Positions 1 to 8,743 of a DNA stretch of 64,000 nt are shown one piece after another. Position 1 is the first letter of the stretch; each line of letters begins with the position of its first letter. Both the position numbers and the translations under genes were made by a program. The stretch is from Neisseria sp. 83E34 (GTDB taxonomy: Bacteria > Pseudomonadota > Gammaproteobacteria > Burkholderiales > Neisseriaceae): positions 157,951 to 221,950 of the forward strand of contig NZ_LGYH01000005.1 of NCBI RefSeq assembly GCF_001308015.1, in the 5' to 3' direction. Below the pieces are notes generated by a model, which did no database searches, had not been told where the DNA came from, and worked only from the letters and a program-made list of their open reading frames with translations.

Positions 1-435
1 GCCGACCATCTTGCTCGGATCGGCTTGAATGCTGCCATAATATTTACATGTTAATTCAATGTGATAGCATACACCATTAAGTTTTGCTGCATAATCCAGC
101 GCACCTAAGGTCTGTTTACCGGATTCGTCCCGAACCGGCAAATTGCGCGCCAATAGCTGTGCATGCGGCGCACTGGCCAGCCAAAAAGCCAGCAAACTTT
201 CGGCATAAAATCCCAAACGGTGTCCGAACGGCGCTTCGGCAGCCAGATGTTGTTTGAGTGGTTCCGGGTTGTTATCCAGCTCGAGCAAATAACGGAAGCC
301 TTGTTCGCCCAATAGTTGGCGCACCGGCAATTCGCAGCCGGTTTCCCACAATGCGGGCGCGGTAAGAATGCTTGCCAGCGCACGTACATCTTTATCCGTA
401 AGCCGCCACCACAGTGCGTCTAAAGCATAATTCAT
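1..435 (-). CDS. DUF1853 family protein, 3' end outside the window
   Basis: Reading leftward from ATG at 435-433 gives an open frame to the window edge (145 codons) starting MNYALDALWWRLTDKDVRAL. The region ending GALDYAAKLNGVCYHIELTCKYY resembles the conserved core of the DUF1853 family, in which a 'reported-format' Asp and a His-x-Glu-hydrophobic segment precede a KYY motif. The C-terminal half lies beyond base 1. Function is unknown. No motif beyond the family resemblance tells what it does. An uptake sequence (462-473) lies just upstream. The call rests on remembered family features, so confidence is moderate; that this frame is coding is more certain than its name. Confidence 0.65.
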   Translation of the reverse strand, partial: MNYALDALWWRLTDKDVRALASILTAPALWETGCELPVRQLLGEQGFRYLLELDNNPEPLKQHLAAEAPFGHRLGFYAESLLAFWLASAPHAQLLARNLPVRDESGKQTLGALDYAAKLNGVCYHIELTCKYYGSIQADPSKMVG

Positions 436-494
436 AATTATTCGGCTTAAATATCAAAGTTTTCAGACAGGCATAATATAGCCGGGAAAGAATC

Positions 495-1772
495 TTAAAA
501 TTTTTTTTCCAAACTCATAAACCATTGCGACTGCTCACGAGACGAAGAATCCACATTGCTGTCGATTTTGGAATAGCGGTAATCGATTTTAGGCGCTACG
601 CCTTTCCAACGCCGCGGCTGGTAAGAAAGCGAGGCACTGGCATTGTATTCGTTGTCTTTCCTGCCGATGCCGTACAGCGGCTCCGAGTGGCTGAATTCGC
701 GCCGGCCATACTGAACGGAAGCGCCTGCTTTAATGCCGCTTTCAAACTGGCGCGAGATACCGGTACGAAAGACTGTGCGGTCAGACGCACGTGTTTCGTT
801 GCGCGTGAGATCGGCTCGGTAATCCGCACCTGCACTGATTGCCCATGCGCTATTGGGGCGCCATTCGGCAGTGCCGGATATGCTGTTGATGTTGCCATCA
901 TAATATTTTGCATGGTCGGGATTGTTATAACTGCGGTTGACGCTGGAAGCGGAAAGCGACACGCGCCAGTTATCGTTGAATTTATTATTGTATGCCGCAG
1001 ATGCGCCGGTGTTGAGCGTGTATTTTTCGCTGCCCAGCCAGCTTTGTTCAGTGTATGGTGTAAACGACCAACTTTGTTTGCCTGCACTGCTGCGGTAGCC
1101 CGCGGCCAGGCGGACGGAACGGGTGCCACGGTCGTAATAATCCCAATAGTGCGTACCGCCGCTGGTCAGCCCTAGCCGCAGGCGGTGGTTGCCTTTCAGG
1201 CTGAAATCATGCTCGGCTCCCAGATTGTAGCGCAAAGCATCATTATTTTTGTCCGGATAACGGTCACCGGCAAGCAGTGTTTTTCGATCGCGCGGGATAT
1301 ACCCTTGATTATTGCGGACATGGCTCAGGCTGACAGGAAGCTGCCAAACATCGGATGCTTGCAAACGCTTGCCGAAATCACCGGCACGCGGTGCGGAGCG
1401 TGCGGCAGAAAGATTGTTGATCGTAGCCGCCCGGGCTTCCTGCCAATCAGGGCGTTGAGCCAACACGCGACGGTATAAGGCTTGCGCCTGCATATATTCG
1501 CCTTGGCTGCTGCGCCAGCGGGCTTCTGCATAATCTGCGAACACTTGATCAGCCAGAAAGCGGCTGCGGTATTGCTTAAGCAACTCGGGCATATTTTGCC
1601 AATCTTGTTTGGCAAGCGCGGCTTCCAGCTCGGATTTCAGCTCGCTATCGGAAGGTGGCGCAGCTTCTGTCTGGCGGTACGGCAAGTCCGAAGCTGGCCG
1701 TAATTCGCCATCCGCGGCAACAACTCCTCGGAACGAAGAAAATAAAATCAATAGCAAGACTGCACGCTTCAT
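495..1772 (-). CDS. Slam-family (DUF560) outer-membrane surface lipoprotein assembly modifier, short form
   Basis: The 425-aa product starts with a signal peptide (MKRAVLLLILFSSFRGVVAA). A short helical TPR-like region follows (about 45-125, including LYRRVLAQRPDWQEAR). From about residue 142 to the terminal Phe it is built of alternating, aromatic-rich strands typical of a beta-barrel, ending in EQSQWFMSLEKKF, a normal outer-membrane C-terminus. This layout matches Slam proteins, which move surface lipoproteins such as TbpB or HpuA across the outer membrane. Known Slams are close to 490 aa. Here the barrel is full length and the periplasmic domain is some 40-60 residues short. No large lipoprotein substrate lies beside it, so its client is unknown. 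It lies 172 bp after rhlE on the same strand. Confidence 0.7.
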   Translation of the reverse strand: MKRAVLLLILFSSFRGVVAADGELRPASDLPYRQTEAAPPSDSELKSELEAALAKQDWQNMPELLKQYRSRFLADQVFADYAEARWRSSQGEYMQAQALYRRVLAQRPDWQEARAATINNLSAARSAPRAGDFGKRLQASDVWQLPVSLSHVRNNQGYIPRDRKTLLAGDRYPDKNNDALRYNLGAEHDFSLKGNHRLRLGLTSGGTHYWDYYDRGTRSVRLAAGYRSSAGKQSWSFTPYTEQSWLGSEKYTLNTGASAAYNNKFNDNWRVSLSASSVNRSYNNPDHAKYYDGNINSISGTAEWRPNSAWAISAGADYRADLTRNETRASDRTVFRTGISRQFESGIKAGASVQYGRREFSHSEPLYGIGRKDNEYNASASLSYQPRRWKGVAPKIDYRYSKIDSNVDSSSREQSQWFMSLEKKF

Positions 1773-1890
1773 AACAAATATGCAAATAGGATTTTTAAAA
1801 AAGAATTGTGCCTAAAGCTTGGGCGTAACACAAGTATGTCGGATTTTCGGTTGTGAAACAGGGTTGTTTTAAGTTGGAAACCACAATAGA

Positions 1891-1924
1891 AATGCCTGTC
1901 TGAAAAGCTTTTCAGACAGGCATT
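1891..1924 (-). terminator. DUS-pair terminator after rhlE
   Basis: A perfect 34-bp palindrome made of two head-to-head TGCCTGTCTGAA uptake sequences with no spare loop bases. It lies about 20 bp beyond the rhlE stop codon. Paired uptake sequences commonly act as intrinsic terminators in Neisseria. Confidence 0.75.
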
Positions 1925-1944
1925 CAGTATAAGTAAAAGACTGT

Positions 1945-3318
1945 TTACAAGCCGAAGTTAGGCTGCACCAGCGCACATTTTTGGCGTTCCCGGCGACTGC
2001 GGCGGCTGCGCCCCGCAATTTTGCCGCAGGCGGAACCGGCGTCTTTTTCTTCTGAGCGGCGACTGCGTGATTCGCTTCCTGAACCTGCTCGTTCGGCACG
2101 CTCGCTTCTCTCGCTTTTTTCACGGCGCGGGGTGCGTTGTTGCGTTTGGCTTTCTGCTGCATCATTGCCCCAACGCGGCTCGAAGCCCTCAATCCGTTCA
2201 AGAGGGATATCGTTGCCGGTCAGCGCTTTGATGGCTTCAAACATCTTCTGCTCGTTTTCACCCATCAAAGAAATCGCCACACCGTCGGCACCTGCGCGGC
2301 CTGTGCGGCCGATTCGGTGCACATAATCTTCCGGCTGGGTGGGCATTTCGTAGTTAATCACAAAAGGCAGCTCGGCAATATCCAAACCGCGTGCGGCAAC
2401 ATCGGTAGCCACCAGAACACGCAGACTGCCTTCTTTAAAAGCGTTCAGCGTTTCCAAACGGGTTTGCTGCGATTTGTCGCCGTGGATAGATTGGGCGGAA
2501 ATCTCGCTGCGCACCAGATTGCGGGTAACTTGGTCAACGCTTTGCTTGGTTTTGCAGAACACGATCACTTGATTCATGTTCAAATCCACAATCAAACGCT
2601 CCAGCAAGCTGCGTTTTTTGGCGGTATCAACCGCGATCACGTGCTGCTCCACATTGGCATTGGTGGTGTTTTGCGCAGCCACTTCGATTTGCTCGGGGCG
2701 GTTCATAAAATCATTGGCCAGTTTGCGGATGGCCGGGGCGAAAGTGGCGGAAAACAGCAGGGTTTGCCGCGGTTTGGGCAGCATTTGCATGATGGTGCGG
2801 ATATCGTCGATAAAGCCCATGTCCAACATACGGTCGGCTTCATCAAGCACCACGATTTCCACTTTGTTCAGATTGATGTTTTTTTGTTTGACGTGGTCAA
2901 GCAGGCGGCCGACGGTGGCCACGACGATTTCGCAGCCTGCGCGCAGCTCGGCGGTTTGCTTGTCCATGCTCACACCGCCGAATAAAACGGTATGGCGCAG
3001 CGGCAGGTTTTTGATATAGCCCTGCACGTTTTGGTCAATCTGGTCGGCCAACTCGCGTGTGGGCGTCAACACCAGCATGCGCACCGGATGCATGGCGGGC
3101 GAAGTGCTTGCTGTGGCATAGCGTTTCAGCCGCTCGAGGCTGGGCAGCATAAATGCGGCGGTTTTTCCGGTGCCGGTTTGGGCTGCGGCCAGCAAATCGT
3201 GGCCGGCCAAAGCTTTGGGAATGGCGGCTTCTTGAATGGGCGTGGGGGTTTCATAGCCCTGTTCGGTAAGTGCGGAAACGATTTCGCCGCCCAAGCCGAG
3301 TGCAGAAAATTGATTCAC
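1945..3318 (-). CDS. rhlE: DEAD-box ATP-dependent RNA helicase, RhlE type
   Basis: All helicase motifs are present in the 457-aa product: Q motif around TPTPIQ (25-30), Walker A AQTGTGKT (46-53), PTREL (86-90), DEAD (159-162), SAT (190-192), ATDVAARGLD (304-313) and HRIGRTGR (334-341). After about residue 385 comes a strongly basic, Arg/Ser/Glu-rich low-complexity tail, typical for RNA binding in this family. RhlE-type helicases unwind short RNA duplexes in ribosome assembly and RNA decay. ATG at 3318 is preceded by a GGAG-like stretch. The last residues (KCALVQPNFGL) fit the frame, and I see no need for a frameshift despite the odd Cys-containing tail. Confidence 0.93.
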   Translation of the reverse strand: MNQFSALGLGGEIVSALTEQGYETPTPIQEAAIPKALAGHDLLAAAQTGTGKTAAFMLPSLERLKRYATASTSPAMHPVRMLVLTPTRELADQIDQNVQGYIKNLPLRHTVLFGGVSMDKQTAELRAGCEIVVATVGRLLDHVKQKNINLNKVEIVVLDEADRMLDMGFIDDIRTIMQMLPKPRQTLLFSATFAPAIRKLANDFMNRPEQIEVAAQNTTNANVEQHVIAVDTAKKRSLLERLIVDLNMNQVIVFCKTKQSVDQVTRNLVRSEISAQSIHGDKSQQTRLETLNAFKEGSLRVLVATDVAARGLDIAELPFVINYEMPTQPEDYVHRIGRTGRAGADGVAISLMGENEQKMFEAIKALTGNDIPLERIEGFEPRWGNDAAESQTQQRTPRREKSERSERAERAGSGSESRSRRSEEKDAGSACGKIAGRSRRSRRERQKCALVQPNFGL

Positions 3319-3726
3319 GTTGTTCTCCGTTGGAATAAGTGTTGTTACGCCTGATGCGCTGATAGGGAGAAAGTGAAATATTATGACACACTTTGCCTGT
3401 ATCCGCCTGTATTGTGCTCAATTTGCTCAAGTATGCTCACTTTACTGGGTAGGCGCAAAGGTTAAATAATTCAAGGTATTGTTTTTATAACGCTTTCAGA
3501 CAGGCATTATCCAGTTTTATAACATTTCTTTTCATTTTATTACTCATATTGGTTTTCAATATATTTTTCCAGAAATAGCAGGCACTTAAATGTATTTCGG
3601 CAGCCGCTGCGGCCAATTTTTACACTGACCCAAAGAAACTAATAGCCAATGCCGCACTCTGAAAACGAAGTGTTTACGAAGATAAGTAAACCTTGATATT
3701 TCAAACCAAATGAAGGAACTGTGATT
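3319..3726. other. Intergenic region between divergent rhlE and a small lipoprotein gene
   Basis: About 400 bp, AT-rich. It holds one uptake sequence (TTCAGACAGGCA, 3495-3506) and the two divergent promoter regions. I could not fix a convincing -35/-10 pair by eye. The small open frame on the minus strand here (3586-3834) overlaps the lipoprotein gene and has no protein-like features. Confidence 0.5.
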
Positions 3727-3966
3727 ATGATGAATAAAATGCTGATTGCCGCTATCTCTGCCGGCCTGATGCTGAGCGCCTGCTCTTCGATGGGCGGCAA
3801 AGACAAAGCTCAGGCTAAAGAACAAGCGCCTCAAGCCAGCGTAGAGCAGGCTTTACAAGAGTGTAAACAAACTGTTGGCCAAACTGCCGACCGCGCCGCT
3901 TTCGACGCTTGTATGAAATCTAAAGGTTTCGAGCGTCCGGCTCCTCAGGCTCCGGCTCAACCTTAA
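3727..3966 (+). CDS. Small lipoprotein of unknown function
   Basis: A 79-aa product, MMNKMLIAAISAGLMLSAC followed by SSMGGKDKAQAK. It has a clear lipoprotein signal with lipobox LSAC, so the mature protein of about 60 residues is lipid-anchored. The mature part is rich in Ala, Gln and Lys and has two cysteines (in QECKQT and FDACMKSKGF) that could form a disulphide. The start is set by AAGGAA at 3713-3718. GTG at 3721 is in frame but too close to it. A strong terminator follows, so it is probably a single-gene unit. The partner and role are not visible. Confidence 0.85.
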   Translation: MMNKMLIAAISAGLMLSACSSMGGKDKAQAKEQAPQASVEQALQECKQTVGQTADRAAFDACMKSKGFERPAPQAPAQP

Positions 3967-3992
3967 GCCGAACCTAAAAAAATCGTGTGTGC

Positions 3993-4029
3993 AAACAGCC
4001 CTGTTCCTCCGGCAGGGCTGTTTGTTTTG
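3993..4029 (+). terminator. Intrinsic terminator of the small lipoprotein gene
   Basis: Stem AAACAGCCCTG / CAGGGCTGTTT with a 9-base loop, then GTTTTG. It starts 27 bp after the stop codon. It is a conventional terminator, not built from uptake sequences. Confidence 0.9.
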
Positions 4030-4047
4030 CCGTATTTGGAACGGAGC

Positions 4048-4081
4048 AATGCCTGTCTGACAGCGTTTCAGACAGGCATTG
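4048..4081. terminator. DUS pair before gst
   Basis: Inverted pair of uptake sequences separated by a few bases; the left copy ends GAC instead of GAA. It is a second hairpin after the lipoprotein terminator and is probably more important as an uptake signal. Confidence 0.6.
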
Positions 4082-4194
4082 CTTAATCAACACCATACTT
4101 GTGCAACGATACTCCTGACAGAAACTGACACATCCTGTTTTTATAATGCCTGTCTGAAAAACTTTTACAAACAGACATAGCAAGGAGGCAGCAT

Positions 4195-4800
4195 ATGAAA
4201 ACATTCACGCTTTACACCGTTAACCCGTCGCGCGGCAGCATGGTTCGCTGGATGCTTGAAGAATGCGGCGCGGATTATGATACGGTTACCATGTCGTTGG
4301 GTGAGGATTTGAAAACACCCGAGTATCTGGCTGTCAACCCGATGGGCAAAGTGCCTGCGCTCAAGCACAAAGGCGAAGTGCTCACCGAAACCGTCGGTAT
4401 CATCACTTACCTTGCCGAGCAATTTCCTGAAAAACACCTGATTCCCGAAGCAGGCTCGGTTGAACGCGGGCAATATTACCGCTGGCTGTGTCTCTCGCTA
4501 CATCTGGAATACGCGGCGGTGGATAAATGGCGCGGTATCAGCAACAATGATATGCAGCAGCAAAGTATAGGCTATGGCGACTTAAACACTGTTTTAAATA
4601 CCCTGCGCCAACATCTGCAAGGCAGAGAATATATGATAGGCAGCCGCTTCAGTGCGCTGGATATTTATTACAGCGGCCTGTTGGAATGGTTGATTGCCCA
4701 CACACAAATCATCCCTGCCGAACCTGTGTTTACCAAATATATGTCGCGCCATCTTGCGCGCCCTGCATTTGCCCGAGTGCAGGAATTGGAAAAACCGTAA
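4195..4800 (+). CDS. Glutathione S-transferase family protein
   Basis: The 201-aa product has a thioredoxin-like N-terminal domain beginning MKTFTLYTVNPSRGSMVRW, with NPMGKVPAL (the cis-Pro and glutathione-contact loop) near residue 50 and TETVGIITYLAEQFP after it. An all-helical C-terminal domain follows. GSTs conjugate glutathione to electrophiles or reduce oxidised substrates in the cytoplasm. A perfect AAGGAGG lies at 4180-4186, fixing ATG at 4195. The next gene, a WYL regulator, starts 9 bp after the stop, so the two are probably one operon. The substrate cannot be read from the sequence. Confidence 0.9.
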   Translation: MKTFTLYTVNPSRGSMVRWMLEECGADYDTVTMSLGEDLKTPEYLAVNPMGKVPALKHKGEVLTETVGIITYLAEQFPEKHLIPEAGSVERGQYYRWLCLSLHLEYAAVDKWRGISNNDMQQQSIGYGDLNTVLNTLRQHLQGREYMIGSRFSALDIYYSGLLEWLIAHTQIIPAEPVFTKYMSRHLARPAFARVQELEKP

Positions 4801-4809
4801 AACCACACT

Positions 4810-5520
4810 ATGACCCGCTCCGAACGCCTGCTGATTCTGCTGCACCTTCTGCGGCAAAGCCGCTACCCTGTTTCCGCCGACCAGCTTGCGGCGCAACTGG
4901 ATATCAGTGCACGCACGGTTTACCGCGATATTGAAACGCTGCGGGCTCAAGGTGCGGAAATCGAAGGCGGCGCGGGCGTGGGCTTTGTGTTGCAGAAAGC
5001 GGGCTTTGTGCTGCCGCCTTTGATGTTTGACGAGAACGAAATCGAAGCGGTAGTGTTGGGCATGCGCTGGGTGGTGGCCAATGCAGACGGCGCATTGGCC
5101 GAATCGGCCAAATCCGCGTTAAACAAAATAGACGCAGCGCTACCGCAAAGCCTGTCTGAAACACTGGGCAAGCAAGCGCTCTACCCTGCTTCTGCCTGCC
5201 AAAACAGCTATTCCGAGCAAGAACATTCTATTTTGGAAACCATCCGGTTCGCCCTGAGAACCAACCGTCGCTTGTCTTTCGACTATACCGACGTTCATCA
5301 GCATACCAGCCGCCGCACCGTTTGGCCGCTGGCAGTGGGTTATTTCAACGAGGCACGCCTGCTGGTTGCCTGGTGCGAACTGAGGCAGGATTACCGCCAC
5401 TTCCGCCCCGACCGCATCACCCATGTACGCGCCGGCGACACGTACCCTACCCCGCGCAAAATCCTGCTCGACGAATGGCAGCGCAGAGAAGGCGTGGATT
5501 TGCAGGAATTCGATTTCTGA
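4810..5520 (+). CDS. YafY-type transcriptional regulator (HTH plus WYL domain)
   Basis: The 236-aa product has an N-terminal winged helix of HTH_11/DeoR type (SADQLAAQLDISARTVYRDI, about 21-40) and a C-terminal WYL domain from about 135, with the R-x-T-V-W-P-L-A-V-G strand and RHFRPDRI. WYL regulators sense small ligands or nucleic acid and often act on their own operon, so the gst gene 9 bp upstream is a plausible target. A near-consensus uptake sequence (AGCCTGTCTGAA, 5149-5160) lies inside the gene and encodes SLSE. Confidence 0.88.
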   Translation: MTRSERLLILLHLLRQSRYPVSADQLAAQLDISARTVYRDIETLRAQGAEIEGGAGVGFVLQKAGFVLPPLMFDENEIEAVVLGMRWVVANADGALAESAKSALNKIDAALPQSLSETLGKQALYPASACQNSYSEQEHSILETIRFALRTNRRLSFDYTDVHQHTSRRTVWPLAVGYFNEARLLVAWCELRQDYRHFRPDRITHVRAGDTYPTPRKILLDEWQRREGVDLQEFDF

Positions 5521-5541
5521 TAAAATCTCCACTCAAAAACG

Positions 5542-5576
5542 CAATGCCTGTCTGAAAAACTTTCAGACAGGCATTG
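5542..5576. terminator. Bidirectional DUS-pair terminator
   Basis: Sixteen-base arms containing two inverted uptake sequences around AAC. It lies between the convergent ends of the WYL regulator and the membrane protein gene, so it can serve both. Confidence 0.75.
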
Positions 5577-5616
5577 AGATTATCAGTCTTTGTGTACCAT
5601 GCAGCTTGGAGCCGGT

Positions 5617-6018
5617 TTACCCCCAAGCACCATCAATCTTTTTACGCCCTTTCCTAAACCAAAACACATAGCTCACCGGCAACCAAAGCAAAGCCAACAT
5701 GCCGCCAAACAAAAAGCCCAAGTCCGGCGCAATCATCTTCCCGCCCCACACATACAAGGCCACGGTAATCACCACACTGTAAAACAGCCATGCGCCGATA
5801 TTAAGCAGCCAATAATTGCGCACGTTCACTTTCGGGTTCCACACCAGCCAAATCAGGCTGTAAATACTGGTTAAAAAACCGCCTGCCGCATAAGCGACCA
5901 TCAGGTAATCTCTCGGGCGGGGGAACAGATTCATGGATAGGGTTACACCCCAAATCACAGCCATGGGAATCGCATGCAGAATAACAATCGGCAGCAACAG
6001 CTTCAAACGGTTCATCAT
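5617..6018 (-). CDS. Small four-helix membrane protein of unknown function
   Basis: From ATG at 6018 the product is about 133 aa (MMNRLKLLLPIVILHAIPMA...). It has four hydrophobic segments: near residues 5-28, 42-58, 70-90 and 98-120. A basic C-terminus (FRKGRKK) probably faces the cytoplasm. An upstream in-frame TTG at 6024 is a less likely start. No catalytic or binding motif is visible and I do not recognise the family. It lies between a DUS-pair terminator and trmJ. Confidence 0.75.
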   Translation of the reverse strand: MMNRLKLLLPIVILHAIPMAVIWGVTLSMNLFPRPRDYLMVAYAAGGFLTSIYSLIWLVWNPKVNVRNYWLLNIGAWLFYSVVITVALYVWGGKMIAPDLGFLFGGMLALLWLPVSYVFWFRKGRKKIDGAWG

Positions 6019-6057
6019 AATCAAGCCTGTATCTTCTGTTTAATCATCATCGGGCTG

Positions 6058-6087
6058 ATGCCTGTCTGAAAGGTTTCAGACAGGCAT
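6058..6087 (-). terminator. DUS-pair terminator after trmJ
   Basis: Inverted uptake sequences with a short loop, starting 3 bp past the trmJ stop codon and separating it from the membrane protein gene on the same strand. Confidence 0.75.
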
Positions 6088-6090
6088 GGC

Positions 6091-6891
6091 TTATTTCAGG
6101 TTTTTCTTTACTGTATTAAAAAAACCCCTCAGCAAATCAATATCTTCGGTTTCCGTTCCGGCACGCGCAAACAAACTCTGCATGCGGCGCATCATGCGCT
6201 CGCCGTTGCGGCGGTTGAAAAAGCCGATATCTTCCATCAAACTTTCCATATGCTTGACCATGCCCGCAATCTGCTCATGGGTAGCCGGATGGGTTTCCGC
6301 TGCAAGGTGGTCCATCGGCAAACCGACTTGGCTGAAGATTTCATAGCTCACTACCTGCACGGCTTGTGCCAGATTCAGTGAAAAATAATCCGGATTCCCG
6401 CTGATAGTCATCAGTCGGTTGCAGCATTGCACTTCTTCAATGCTCAAACCAAATGTTTCATTGCCAAATACCAAAGCCACTTTGTGCCCGGCCGCCGCCG
6501 TTTGCAGCAACTCAGGCGCCAACTCGCGCGGGGTTTGCAGCGGCGCAGTCAGCTCGCGCTTACGGCTGGTCAGCGCGCAGCTAATCACAGTATCCGATAC
6601 GGCTTCTTCCAAAGTGGCAAAAATGCGCGCGTTTTCCAACACATCCACCGCGCCGGAAGCCAAAATAAAACTTTCCTCCGGCAATGTAAAACTTCGCGGG
6701 TCGGCCGCATCAAATTGCGGCGGTTCGGCCGTCATCGGCGTTTGCATCAATTGGGGGGCTACAAGATCCAGATGATGCAGGCCCATGGTTTTCATTGCGC
6801 GCGCAGCCGAACCGATATTGGCAGGATGGCTGGTGCGGGTTAATACGATGCGTATATTGCTCAGATAATCGGGAATAGTCGGTTTTGTCAT
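6091..6891 (-). CDS. trmJ: tRNA (cytidine/uridine-2'-O-)-methyltransferase TrmJ-like (SpoU family)
   Basis: The 266-aa product starts with IRIVLTRTSHPANIGSAARAMKTMGL, motif 1 of the SPOUT 2'-O-methyltransferases. It carries VFGNETFGLS (motif 2, about residue 140) and FSLNLAQAVQVVSYEI (motif 3), the trefoil-knot AdoMet-binding elements. A C-terminal extension of about 75 residues, including FFNRRNGERMMRRMQSLFARA, is typical of TrmJ and distinguishes it from the shorter TrmL. TrmJ methylates position 32 of several tRNAs. ATG at 6891 lacks a strong ribosome binding site. It is divergent from suhB. Confidence 0.9.
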   Translation of the reverse strand: MTKPTIPDYLSNIRIVLTRTSHPANIGSAARAMKTMGLHHLDLVAPQLMQTPMTAEPPQFDAADPRSFTLPEESFILASGAVDVLENARIFATLEEAVSDTVISCALTSRKRELTAPLQTPRELAPELLQTAAAGHKVALVFGNETFGLSIEEVQCCNRLMTISGNPDYFSLNLAQAVQVVSYEIFSQVGLPMDHLAAETHPATHEQIAGMVKHMESLMEDIGFFNRRNGERMMRRMQSLFARAGTETEDIDLLRGFFNTVKKNLK

Positions 6892-7100
6892 TGTATCTAG
6901 TGGTTATTTTTCCAATCAGGCGTATAATACGGCTTTCAAACAGCAAAAGGCCAGCCGCCTGCGCTGAACCTGTTCTTTAAAAATCGTTAAACGTTTGCCC
7001 GCCCGTTATTCCCAAGCCGGCTTCTTAAAGCAATGACTGTTTTAAAATGATTCGGCTCTATTGTAACGGCTTGCCGCAATATTTTATATAGGATATCCCG

Positions 7101-7889
7101 ATGAACCCGATTCTCAACACCGCTCTGAAAGCCGCCCGTAAAGCGGGCAGCATGATGACCCGCGCTTCCAATAATCTTTCCAACATCAAAATAGACAGCA
7201 AAGCGTTTAACGATTTTGTTTCCGATATCGACCGCGAGTCCGAGCGCATTCTGATTGAAACGCTCAAAGAAGCTTATCCCCATCATAAAATCACCACCGA
7301 AGAAACCGGCGCACACGGCAATGCCAAAGCCGAATACGAATGGATTATCGACCCTTTGGACGGCACTACCAATTATCTGCACGGCCATCCGCAATATGCA
7401 GTTTCTATGGCGCTGCTGCATAAAGGCCAGTTGCAGGAAGCCTTGGTGTTCGCCCCCGAACGCAACGATTTATACATGGCATCCCGCGGCCAAGGCGCGC
7501 TGTTAAACGACCGCCGCATCCGCGTTTCTTCCCGTATCGACTTAAACCAATGCCTAATCGGCACGGGCTTTCCCGTAGTCGACCAAAGCATGATGGATGA
7601 TTATCTGAACATTCTGCGCGCTTTTCTGGAACGCACGGCAGGCGCACGCAGAGAAGGTGCCGCCTCACTGGATTTATGCGCACTGGCTTGCGGCCGCTTT
7701 GACGGTTTCTTCGAATTCAACCTGAAACCTTGGGATATTGCCGCCGGTGCACTGATTGCCAAAGAAGCCGGTGCCATCATCACCGATATGCAGGGCGAGC
7801 AAACTTGGCTGGAAACCGGTAACATCGTAGCCGCCAATCCGAAAGTTTTGGCGCAAATGCTGCACATTATCGGCGCACATCTGAAATAA
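7101..7889 (+). CDS. suhB: Inositol-1-monophosphatase family protein SuhB
   Basis: The 262-aa product has the two-metal phosphatase motifs: EE (67-68), DPLDGTTN (84-91) and, near the C-terminus, PWDIAAGALIAKEAGA. These bind Mg2+ and position the attacking water. In proteobacteria SuhB also acts in ribosomal RNA antitermination and maturation, beyond hydrolysing inositol phosphate. Length is standard. AGGAT precedes the ATG. It is divergent from trmJ across about 210 bp. Confidence 0.92.
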   Translation: MNPILNTALKAARKAGSMMTRASNNLSNIKIDSKAFNDFVSDIDRESERILIETLKEAYPHHKITTEETGAHGNAKAEYEWIIDPLDGTTNYLHGHPQYAVSMALLHKGQLQEALVFAPERNDLYMASRGQGALLNDRRIRVSSRIDLNQCLIGTGFPVVDQSMMDDYLNILRAFLERTAGARREGAASLDLCALACGRFDGFFEFNLKPWDIAAGALIAKEAGAIITDMQGEQTWLETGNIVAANPKVLAQMLHIIGAHLK

Positions 7890-7909
7890 TTGAATAACTG
7901 CTCCGGTTC

Positions 7910-7946
7910 AAAAGGCTGTCTGAAATTGATTTTCAGACAGCCTTTT
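7910..7946 (+). terminator. Terminator after suhB built from a variant uptake sequence
   Basis: Arms AAAAGGCTGTCTGAAA and its complement around TTGA, followed by a T-poor tail. The core is GGCTGTCTGAA, not the TGCCTGTCTGAA of the rest of the window, so it is a dialect variant. Confidence 0.75.
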
Positions 7947-8012
7947 CCCACACGACGCCAAATCCATTACAATACCTGAAATCATCGTTCTCCAAGTGCA
8001 TAAGGCAACACC

Positions 8013-8723
8013 ATGATCGCAATCATCGGCGGTAGCGGCCTAACCCGCCTGCCCGAAATCAACATCATACACCGGCAAATTATCCGCACACCTTACGGCC
8101 TACCCAGCTCTCCCGTCATCACCGGCAGACTGGGCAGCCATGAAATCGTTTTTCTGGCACGGCACGGCCTCGACCACACGCTCGCACCGCATGAAATCAA
8201 CTACCGCGCCAACATTTGGGCACTGGATTCACTCAACGTGAGCGGTATTATTTCCGTATCCGCCGTATCCGCCCTAAACGGTTTGCCCGTCGGCGCATTG
8301 GTGCTGCCCGACGATTTAATCGACTATACCTATGGCAGAGGCGACACTTTTTTTGAAGGCTCAAATTGCGAAGTAACCCATATCGACTTTTTCCATCCTT
8401 ACGACGCTGAGCTACGGCAACGTCTGCTGGAGCATGCCAAGGAGCGGAACATCACCATCCATTATCAGGCTGTATACGGCTGCATCCAAGGACCGCGCCT
8501 ACCCACTCAGGCAGAAGTGCGGCGTTATAAAAAAGACGGTGTAGATATTCTGGGCATGACCGGCATGCCCGAAGCCTCACTGGCCCGCGAACTCGATTTA
8601 CCTTACGCGCACCTCTGCGGCGTTATCGGCAAAGCCGGTTGCGAAAACGAATCGCCTGACTTTAGAAACAATCAAGAGCACCATGCGATGCAGAGCATCC
8701 GTCAACTTTTAGTGAATATGTAA
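8013..8723 (+). CDS. S-methyl-5'-thioinosine phosphorylase / MTA phosphorylase family
   Basis: The 236-aa product begins MIAIIGGSGL (phosphate-binding loop of the MTAP/PNP family). It has RHGLDHTLAPHEINYRAN, VYGCIQGPRLPTQAEVRRY and ILGMTGMPEASLARELDL. The GMTGMPEA segment carries the purine-contact residues, and the form with G-M-P-E-A matches the methylthioinosine phosphorylase subgroup known from Pseudomonas rather than standard MTA phosphorylase. It would phosphorolyse the methylthio-nucleoside by-product of polyamine and quorum signal synthesis, salvaging hypoxanthine and methylthioribose-phosphate. Substrate choice between MTI and MTA is inferred. It lies 20 bp before mog. Confidence 0.83.
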   Translation: MIAIIGGSGLTRLPEINIIHRQIIRTPYGLPSSPVITGRLGSHEIVFLARHGLDHTLAPHEINYRANIWALDSLNVSGIISVSAVSALNGLPVGALVLPDDLIDYTYGRGDTFFEGSNCEVTHIDFFHPYDAELRQRLLEHAKERNITIHYQAVYGCIQGPRLPTQAEVRRYKKDGVDILGMTGMPEASLARELDLPYAHLCGVIGKAGCENESPDFRNNQEHHAMQSIRQLLVNM

Positions 8724-8743
8724 CCCAAGGAAAGCTGTTTGAT

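Noticed and set aside
1325..1480. Frameshift in the Slam gene TPR region
   Set aside because: Other frames give no Slam-like sequence; an in-frame shortening explains the length.
1945..2060. Frameshift in the rhlE C-terminus
   Set aside because: The odd Cys-containing tail stays in frame and the basic low-complexity end is normal for the family.
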